DNA of 11,275 bases from positions 1 to 11,275 of the forward strand of contig JAGGWC010000078.1 of NCBI GenBank assembly GCA_021157645.1, read 5' to 3'. Origin of the DNA: Candidatus Cloacimonadota bacterium (lineage in GTDB: Bacteria; Cloacimonadota; Cloacimonadia; Cloacimonadales; TCS61). The translations under genes were made by a program, and so were the position numbers. The notes below the pieces were generated by a model. That model was not told where the DNA came from and searched no databases. It saw nothing but the letters and a program-made list of their open reading frames with translations. Positions 6,176-11,275 of the stretch are shown piece after piece (position 1 is the stretch's first letter; each line of letters starts with the position of its first letter).

Positions 6176-7834
6176 CTAATTACTATCTTTTTCTTCTTCT
6201 TTTTTAATCATCTTGATATCTTCAGCATATTCAAACATTTCTTCAAGTGTTGAGCATTTATCAAAGATATCCATTGTTTTCTGAAGTTGTATATCTTCTT
6301 CCAAAATCACTTTATAGCGTTCAACTTCTCCGAATTTTCTACCAATGATATTACTGGTTAATTCATTTCCAATCCAATTAAGAATGCTATCAACTTCAGT
6401 CTGTTCAAATTCAATATCTTCTGATTTTGCGAATTTAAGTAATTCATCAATATCTTGTTTGGAAGCTATATAATCTAAAGTAACATTTTCTTCATGATCT
6501 ATAAGATAATCAACAGAATAATTAAAGAAAATATTTTTTCTGCGCAGATCCACACCAAGGTCAGTAAGTAGAGCTTGTTCGATTTCAATGTCTGGAGTAA
6601 TTCCTCCACCACCGTAAACTTTTCTTCCATTATTTGTGTAATATACATTCTCATGGCTTTTCTCTTCAGCTTCTTCCTGCATTTCTTCAATTTCTTCCTT
6701 TGTGATATCACCATTCTTCACACGTTCATCTTTCAACAATTTATCATTAAGATCTTTATGGATACATCTACCGGATTCTATATAATATTTAGCTGTTGTT
6801 ATTTTGATTCCATTTCCATCTGAAAGTGGAAATAAGCGCTGAACAGAACCTTTTCCAAACGAAGTTTGACCAACAATTAAGCCACGATCCCAATCCTGTA
6901 ATGAGCCGGCAAAAATCTCTGAAGCACTTGCAGAACCACCATTGATAAGTACAATAACTGGATAATCATCTCTAATCCTATTATACTTGGTTAGATATTC
7001 CATGTTGGTTTGAGGTGCTCTACCTTTTGTAAATACTACAAGTTTACCCTTTCCAATAAATTCATTTACTGTATTTATTGCTTCTCTAAGAAGTCCTCCC
7101 GGATTAAATCTAAGATCTATAATAAGACCACGAATTCCTTCTTCTTCCAATTCATCTAATTTTTCTCTCATGTCTGAAGTTGTGTTTGCATTAAACTGTC
7201 GAATTCGCATATATCCAATTCCATTATTCAATTTGAAAGAATAAGGGATGCTATGAATTTTAATTATTTCACGAATAATCTCAAATTCTAATTCTTCTTC
7301 AACTCCTGGTCTAATAATTGATATCAAAACTTCTGTTCCTGGTTCACCACGCATTTTTTTTATGGATTCATCTGTTGAAACACCAACAACACTTTCCCCA
7401 TCAACTTTGGATATCTTATCACCAGCAAGGATACCCATCCTGTAGGCAGGAGTTCCTTCAATTGGTGCTACAACGGTTATATAATCACCTTTCTTGTCTA
7501 TCGAGATACCAAGTCCACCAAATTCACCTTTTGTGTCTGTACTGAATTTCTCAAATTCGTCAGGTGTAAAATAATATGTATGAGGATCAACTTCATCCAG
7601 CATACCTTTAATAGCAGAATCTATAAGATCATCAACATCAAGCTCTTCTACATAATTTTGTCTTAAGTTAAAAAGAACTTCACTGAATAATTTAAGCTTT
7701 TTATATATATTCGCATCTTCAGAATTAGATGCATCTACATTTACAAAATTAAAAAGTAAAATACCAATAATTATCCAACCGATCACACTTGCAGAAAATA
7801 GAATTCTACTCATCTTATTTAGTTTTCTTTTCAT
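6176..7834 (-). CDS. S41 C-terminal processing (tail-specific) protease with PDZ domain
   Basis: This is a periplasm-facing serine protease of the CtpA/Prc family that degrades or trims proteins from their C-terminus. A membrane anchor or uncleaved signal (about 11-33) precedes a helical region with the family motif MLDEVDPHTYYFTP (78-91). A PDZ domain follows (about 104-180, GGLGISID and GILAGDKISKVDG). The S41 core has the catalytic pair S303 (GGSASASEIF) and K328 (GQTSFGKGSVQ), with the supporting Q332. This spacing equals that of Bacillus CtpB S309, K334 and Q338. GGGGITPDI (408-416) closes the core. An acidic insertion (376-396) and a C-terminal extension of about 130 residues make it longer (552) than the minimal CtpA enzymes. 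The ATG overlaps the tmk stop as ATGA and has a strong AAGGAG ribosome site inside the end of tmk, so the two are translationally coupled. It is the last gene of its operon. Confidence 0.93.
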   Translation of the reverse strand: MKRKLNKMSRILFSASVIGWIIIGILLFNFVNVDASNSEDANIYKKLKLFSEVLFNLRQNYVEELDVDDLIDSAIKGMLDEVDPHTYYFTPDEFEKFSTDTKGEFGGLGISIDKKGDYITVVAPIEGTPAYRMGILAGDKISKVDGESVVGVSTDESIKKMRGEPGTEVLISIIRPGVEEELEFEIIREIIKIHSIPYSFKLNNGIGYMRIRQFNANTTSDMREKLDELEEEGIRGLIIDLRFNPGGLLREAINTVNEFIGKGKLVVFTKGRAPQTNMEYLTKYNRIRDDYPVIVLINGGSASASEIFAGSLQDWDRGLIVGQTSFGKGSVQRLFPLSDGNGIKITTAKYYIESGRCIHKDLNDKLLKDERVKNGDITKEEIEEMQEEAEEKSHENVYYTNNGRKVYGGGGITPDIEIEQALLTDLGVDLRRKNIFFNYSVDYLIDHEENVTLDYIASKQDIDELLKFAKSEDIEFEQTEVDSILNWIGNELTSNIIGRKFGEVERYKVILEEDIQLQKTMDIFDKCSTLEEMFEYAEDIKMIKKEEEKDSN

Positions 7835-8454
7835 TTATTTAACTCCTTTTTAATTATGTTAATCACGTCATGATGTATTTCATTAATACTTTTTTTACCA
7901 TCTAAAATAATAAATCTTTCAGGTTCTTTTTTAGCCAATTCTAAAAAACCTTTTCTTACTCTTTTATGGAATTTCATCGATTCCTGTTCCAATCTGTCAG
8001 CATCTTTTTTTAATATCCTAGATAATCCGATCTCTTCCGGTAAGTCCACCAGAAAAGTTAAATCCGGAACTAATCCAAAAGTTGCATACCTTCTAATTGT
8101 GTCAATAAGCTTTCCATCAATCTTTCTAGCAGCACCCTGATATGCAAAAGTAGAATCGTAGTATCTATCGGAAATAACAATATTCCCTTTTTCTAACTCG
8201 GGAATGATCCACTCACCTGTATGTTGGCTTCTTGAAGCCATATATAAAAGCACCTCAGTTTGTGGCAGCATCTCTTTATTATTTACGCTTAGAAGCATTT
8301 CACGAATCTCTTCAGCTATTTTAGGTCCTCCCGGTTCACGGGTTAGAAATACACTTTTACCTTCATTTATTAGGAACTCTTTGAGCATTCGGGCTTGGGT
8401 CGATTTACCACAACCTTCAATTCCTTCAAAAGTAATAAACAAACCTTTCTTCAT
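7831..8454 (-). CDS. tmk: thymidylate kinase
   Basis: This cytoplasmic enzyme phosphorylates dTMP to dTDP with ATP, the step toward dTTP shared by de novo and salvage routes. The 207-residue length is normal. The P-loop is FEGIEGCGKST (9-19). The REPGG loop (39-43) binds the nucleotide phosphate. DRYYDSTFAYQG (96-107) is the thymidylate kinase signature, with the catalytic DRY. The LID segment DRLEQES is at 153-159. The ATG at 8454 follows AAAAAAGGT at good spacing, 13 nt after the rimI stop. The TGA stop shares bases with the ATG of the downstream protease gene. Confidence 0.97.
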   Translation of the reverse strand: MKKGLFITFEGIEGCGKSTQARMLKEFLINEGKSVFLTREPGGPKIAEEIREMLLSVNNKEMLPQTEVLLYMASRSQHTGEWIIPELEKGNIVISDRYYDSTFAYQGAARKIDGKLIDTIRRYATFGLVPDLTFLVDLPEEIGLSRILKKDADRLEQESMKFHKRVRKGFLELAKKEPERFIILDGKKSINEIHHDVINIIKKELNK

Positions 8455-8467
8455 TATGTTACCTTTT

Positions 8468-8911
8468 TTATATTATTTTTAAGTTCAAACCTAAAATCAG
8501 AGCATCCTCTTGTGGAGAATGATAATAATTCTTTCTTGATCCAATAATTCTGAAGCCCATCATCTCGTAGAGCTTATTTGCAGCAAGATTAGATTTACGA
8601 ACTTCGAGGAAAAATAAGAAGCATTTTTCGTCCAGTAATTTACTCATAAGAAACTGAACAAGAGCTTTACCAAATCCATTTCTTTGAAACTTTGCAGCAA
8701 TTGCAATATTCGTGATATTAAATTCATCCAAAAGCTTCCAACCGCAAATATAGCCAATAATTTTATTTTTGAGTTCCAAGACATAAGCATATTGATTATG
8801 AATTTCTTCTATGAACATTTCTTCTTCCCAAGCTGTTGAAAAAAGTTCTTTCTCTAAAATCATAATAGTAGAAATATCTTCAATTTTCATTTCCCTGATT
8901 TCTGTTTTCAT
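8468..8911 (-). CDS. rimI: RimI-type ribosomal protein S18 N-alpha-acetyltransferase (GNAT)
   Basis: This GNAT enzyme transfers acetyl from acetyl-CoA to a protein N-terminus; in E. coli and Salmonella the target is ribosomal protein S18. The 147 residues match RimI in length. Motif A, the acetyl-CoA loop, is FQRNGFGKALVQFL (75-88). The RimI-specific block LEVRKSNLAANKLYEMMGF (102-120) is followed by SRKNYYHSPQEDALIL (125-140). E103 and Y115 fall at the same numbers as the proposed catalytic base and acid of Salmonella RimI. The ATG overlaps the stop of the upstream transglycosylase gene as TAATG and lacks a clear Shine-Dalgarno sequence, so translation probably depends on coupling. The actual protein target here is inferred from the family. 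Confidence 0.92.
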   Translation of the reverse strand: MKTEIREMKIEDISTIMILEKELFSTAWEEEMFIEEIHNQYAYVLELKNKIIGYICGWKLLDEFNITNIAIAAKFQRNGFGKALVQFLMSKLLDEKCFLFFLEVRKSNLAANKLYEMMGFRIIGSRKNYYHSPQEDALILGLNLKII

Positions 8912-10377
8912 TAATAATATAACTTCTGCCCCGGATAGATCATCACAACTCCATTTCGTGTTTTAAGATTATTTCTGGAGATCAGCTTATTTTGTGAAAT
9001 CTTCAATTTATGAGCAATCGTTCCAACTGTATCTCCTTTTTTTACAGTGTGATAATTATTTGTTTTTTGAACTGTTCCACCGGAACCGGTTCCGTAAAGT
9101 TTAAGCTTTTGACCCGGATGAATAACATTTGAACTAAGATGATTCAGACTTTTAATACGAGAAACAGTTGTCTTATATTTGCGTGCAATATCATACAAAT
9201 TATCTCCACGTTTTACAATATGGTGTGTAAAGAACCCTGCGTTTTCATTTAGGAATTGATTTTCTATCTTAGCTAATAATTCTTTATCAATACCATTTCC
9301 ATTAGGAATGAGTACAGAGTATTTTCCGGGTGGAAGAACAACATTATTAATTGCAGAATATTTCACTCGACTTCTTTTATATATCTTAATCCAGGGATTC
9401 ATTTCTAAGATTTTTCCAATAGAAGCTCCTTGAGCTTTTGCCCATTCATCGATTTTGTAGTGCCCCTTAAGTGTAAGATCTATCAAATGTGCATTCTCTA
9501 AGATCGGTTCTTTTTTATCAAATTTATTACCAAATATTTTCTCTTCATTTTCAATGATCATCTTAATTGCAACAGCACGCCAGACATAATTATGTGTTTC
9601 ATCAACCCGCATCAGTAGATCAAAGAAATCGTATGCTTCTTGCTGCCGAATAACTTTAGCAATACTGCCAACTCCAGCATTATAGGAACTCATTGCCAAT
9701 AACCAGTCTTCAGTACCGCGTTCTTTGAGATAACTTCGTGCATTTAGAAGATATTTTGCAGCAGCAGGTGTTGCCAGAAAAACATTTCTACGTTCATCAA
9801 TAAAAGAATCTATTTGCATTCCAAAACCTTTTGCTGTACTTGGCATAAATTGCCAGATTCCAAGTGCACCTACACGTGATCCTGCCATAGGGCTTAATCT
9901 GCTTTCTGCAATTGCTAAATATTTTGTATCCAGTGGAATATTGTAATGAGTAAATACAGAATCAAAATATGAGAAATATTTACCGCATCTTGGAATAAAC
10001 TTGTGAGCAACTCTTAATTCCTGTTTATAAATTGTTTCAAATTTATCAAAGATCCGTTCGTTTGTAAGATCAAATGTTCTGCCGGCAAATACTATGGAAT
10101 CTGGAATTATAAAATCCTGATTTACAGCAACTCTACTGTTAGCAACTTCCAGCGCTTGATATAAAGAATCAATTGTGAAATCAGATTCTTCTAATAGAAT
10201 GTAAAGCGAATCAATTATTATATTTTTGTCTGTAATTTCTAATTGAAGTGAATCTGCAGCAACATTAATAAATATTTCATCTGAATTCTCAATAGGTTGA
10301 ACAGATTCTGTTTTAGATATTATAGCACATCCAAACATAAAAGTAAGAATAACAAATATTGCAATAATCCTTTCCAT
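8911..10377 (-). CDS. MltD-like lytic transglycosylase with two LysM domains, probable lipoprotein
   Basis: This enzyme cleaves the MurNAc-GlcNAc bond of peptidoglycan without water, leaving 1,6-anhydro ends. A short hydrophobic leader ends in FGC with Cys17, a loose lipobox, so it is probably a lipoprotein facing the wall. After a low-complexity Asp/Ser-rich stalk (about 20-95) comes the SLT family 1 domain (about 135-260). Its catalytic glutamate is E158 (AIAESRLSPMAGSRVGALG), followed by the signature WQFMPSTA (175-182) and SYNAGVGSI (231-239). Two LysM peptidoglycan-binding repeats finish the protein: about 385-428 (HIVKRGDNLYDIARKY) and 442-487 (YHTVKKGDTVGTIAHKL). The GTGSGG linker lies between them. 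This is the domain order of E. coli MltD. The ATG directly abuts the rmlB TAG stop, with GGAG 9 nt upstream inside rmlB, indicating coupled translation. Confidence 0.92.
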   Translation of the reverse strand: MERIIAIFVILTFMFGCAIISKTESVQPIENSDEIFINVAADSLQLEITDKNIIIDSLYILLEESDFTIDSLYQALEVANSRVAVNQDFIIPDSIVFAGRTFDLTNERIFDKFETIYKQELRVAHKFIPRCGKYFSYFDSVFTHYNIPLDTKYLAIAESRLSPMAGSRVGALGIWQFMPSTAKGFGMQIDSFIDERRNVFLATPAAAKYLLNARSYLKERGTEDWLLAMSSYNAGVGSIAKVIRQQEAYDFFDLLMRVDETHNYVWRAVAIKMIIENEEKIFGNKFDKKEPILENAHLIDLTLKGHYKIDEWAKAQGASIGKILEMNPWIKIYKRSRVKYSAINNVVLPPGKYSVLIPNGNGIDKELLAKIENQFLNENAGFFTHHIVKRGDNLYDIARKYKTTVSRIKSLNHLSSNVIHPGQKLKLYGTGSGGTVQKTNNYHTVKKGDTVGTIAHKLKISQNKLISRNNLKTRNGVVMIYPGQKLYY

Positions 10378-11275
10378 CTATTGAGTCTCCATCATACGAG
10401 GTTTATAAATATCATCATAGTAGTTCATATATTTTCCAGATGAAATTTCTTTTATCCAATCCATGTGATTTGTATACCACGCTATTACCCGATCTAAACC
10501 TTCTTCAAATTCTATTTGCGGTTCCCAACCAAGTTCCTGACGGATCTTACTGGAATTAACAGAATAACGAACATCATGACCCTGCCTGTCGAGAACATAA
10601 GAGATTAAATCTTTTTTGATATTCAGTTTATCAAGAATAAGCTCTACAAGATCTACATTCTTCCATTTATTTCCTGTTCCAACATTGTATGTTTCACCAG
10701 ATTTTCCTTTTTGCATGATAACATCTATAGCTCGGCAATGATCTTCTACATGAATCCATTCACGAATATTCTTACCGTCACCATAAACTGGGATCTCTAA
10801 ATTATTCAATGCATTATGAATAATTACTGGAACTAATTTCTCAGGGAATTGATAATGTCCAAAATTATTACATGATCGAATTATATTAATACGTTGACCG
10901 TAAGTTTGATATGCTACACGCAGAAGCAGATCTGCAGAAGCTTTGCTGGCAGAATAAGGATTATTGGGTTTTAAACGTGCATCTTCATTAACATTCAAAT
11001 CATTACTTATTGAACCATAAACTTCATCTGTAGATATTTGAACAAATTTCTCCACCTTATGTTCTCTGGAATAATTTAACAGGATCTGTGTTCCCAATAC
11101 ATTTGTCTGCAAGAAAATATCGGGATTAATTATGCTTTTATCTACATGTGATTCTGCTGCAAAATGAACAACATAATCCGGGCTGAACTGTTCAAAAGCT
11201 GTTTTAACATCTTTTGGATCTGCTACATCACCTTTAAAGAAAACGTAGTTTACATTATCTTCTATTGTTATAAGA
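10378..11275 (-). CDS. rmlB: dTDP-glucose 4,6-dehydratase (5' part missing)
   Basis: This NAD-dependent extended short-chain dehydrogenase converts dTDP-glucose to dTDP-4-keto-6-deoxyglucose, the second step toward dTDP-L-rhamnose and other deoxysugars. The frame is open to the right edge; 298 residues are visible and about 50 N-terminal ones, with the NAD-binding glycine motif, lie outside. Visible hallmarks in order are FAAESHVDKSI, the active-site STDEVYGS with its Asp-Glu pair, the catalytic YSASKASADLL (Tyr and Lys), RSCNNFGHYQFPEKLVP, YGDGKNIREWIHVEDHC, TYNVGTGN, and DRQGHDVRYSVNSSKI. The DE pair and the DRxGHD block separate it from UDP-sugar epimerases and decarboxylases. A TTG at 11112 lies in the conserved IFLQTNVLGTQ and is internal, not the start. 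It ends in TAG immediately before the transglycosylase ATG. Neighbouring rml genes are not in view. Confidence 0.95.
   Translation of the reverse strand, partial: LITIEDNVNYVFFKGDVADPKDVKTAFEQFSPDYVVHFAAESHVDKSIINPDIFLQTNVLGTQILLNYSREHKVEKFVQISTDEVYGSISNDLNVNEDARLKPNNPYSASKASADLLLRVAYQTYGQRINIIRSCNNFGHYQFPEKLVPVIIHNALNNLEIPVYGDGKNIREWIHVEDHCRAIDVIMQKGKSGETYNVGTGNKWKNVDLVELILDKLNIKKDLISYVLDRQGHDVRYSVNSSKIRQELGWEPQIEFEEGLDRVIAWYTNHMDWIKEISSGKYMNYYDDIYKPRMMETQ

Noticed and set aside
6499..7545. Open frames on both strands inside the S41 protease gene (for example 6499-6714 minus, 6575-6823 plus, 7318-7545 plus)
   Set aside because: The protease frame is conserved throughout; the others have low-complexity translations and no initiation signals.
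11110..11112. TTG at 11112 as the start of the dehydratase
   Set aside because: The frame continues upstream with conserved RmlB sequence (FAAESHVDKSI) to the window edge, so this codon is an internal leucine.
1..11275. CRISPR arrays, insertion sequences, tRNA or rRNA genes, riboswitches and phage genes
   Set aside because: Reading both strands I saw no spaced repeats, terminal inverted repeats, transposase motifs or RNA-gene signatures. The longest gap without a gene is 193 bp (5983-6175).

Overview
This 11.3 kb window is AT-rich (about one third G+C by eye). It holds nine genes, all on the minus strand, so transcription runs from the right edge to the left. The code is standard: genes end in TAA, TAG or TGA, and Trp is read from TGG. 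A MltD-type LysM transglycosylase with a lipoprotein-like leader, a dTDP-sugar gene and a long tail-specific protease point to a bacterium with an outer membrane. The MetRS carries KMSTS and a fused tRNA-binding tail, as seen in Bacteroidota-like lineages. A member of the FCB superphylum is my best guess, but this is an inference.

Layout in order of transcription. (1) 11275-6176 is a compact five-gene run: 5'-truncated rmlB, a LysM lytic transglycosylase, rimI, tmk, and an S41 C-terminal-processing protease. The junctions are stop-touching-start, TAATG, 13 nt and ATGA. A clear hairpin terminator at 6118-6145 closes the run. (2) 5982-3958 is metG, which starts at a TTG with its own Shine-Dalgarno sequence. 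(3) 3902-2703 is a membrane PAS-GGDEF diguanylate cyclase that is cut in two by a single in-frame TGA. Its best ribosome binding site sits in front of an ATC rather than ATG, GTG or TTG. (4) 2688-823, 14 nt later, is an APC-family permease fused to a PTS EIIA domain that keeps its phosphorylatable histidine. (5) 709-1 is the first half of miaB, with a plausible promoter in the 113-bp gap before it.

The housekeeping genes (dTDP-sugar synthesis, cell-wall turnover, ribosomal protein acetylation, dTTP synthesis, periplasmic proteolysis, tRNA charging, tRNA modification) are ordinary. The accessory interest lies in 3902-823. There a c-di-GMP synthase, broken or unusually decoded, directly precedes a transporter with a phosphorelay domain. 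I do not see evidence for a wholly new system. The double irregularity of the cyclase gene (odd start and internal stop) and the transporter-EIIA fusion are the points that deserve follow-up.
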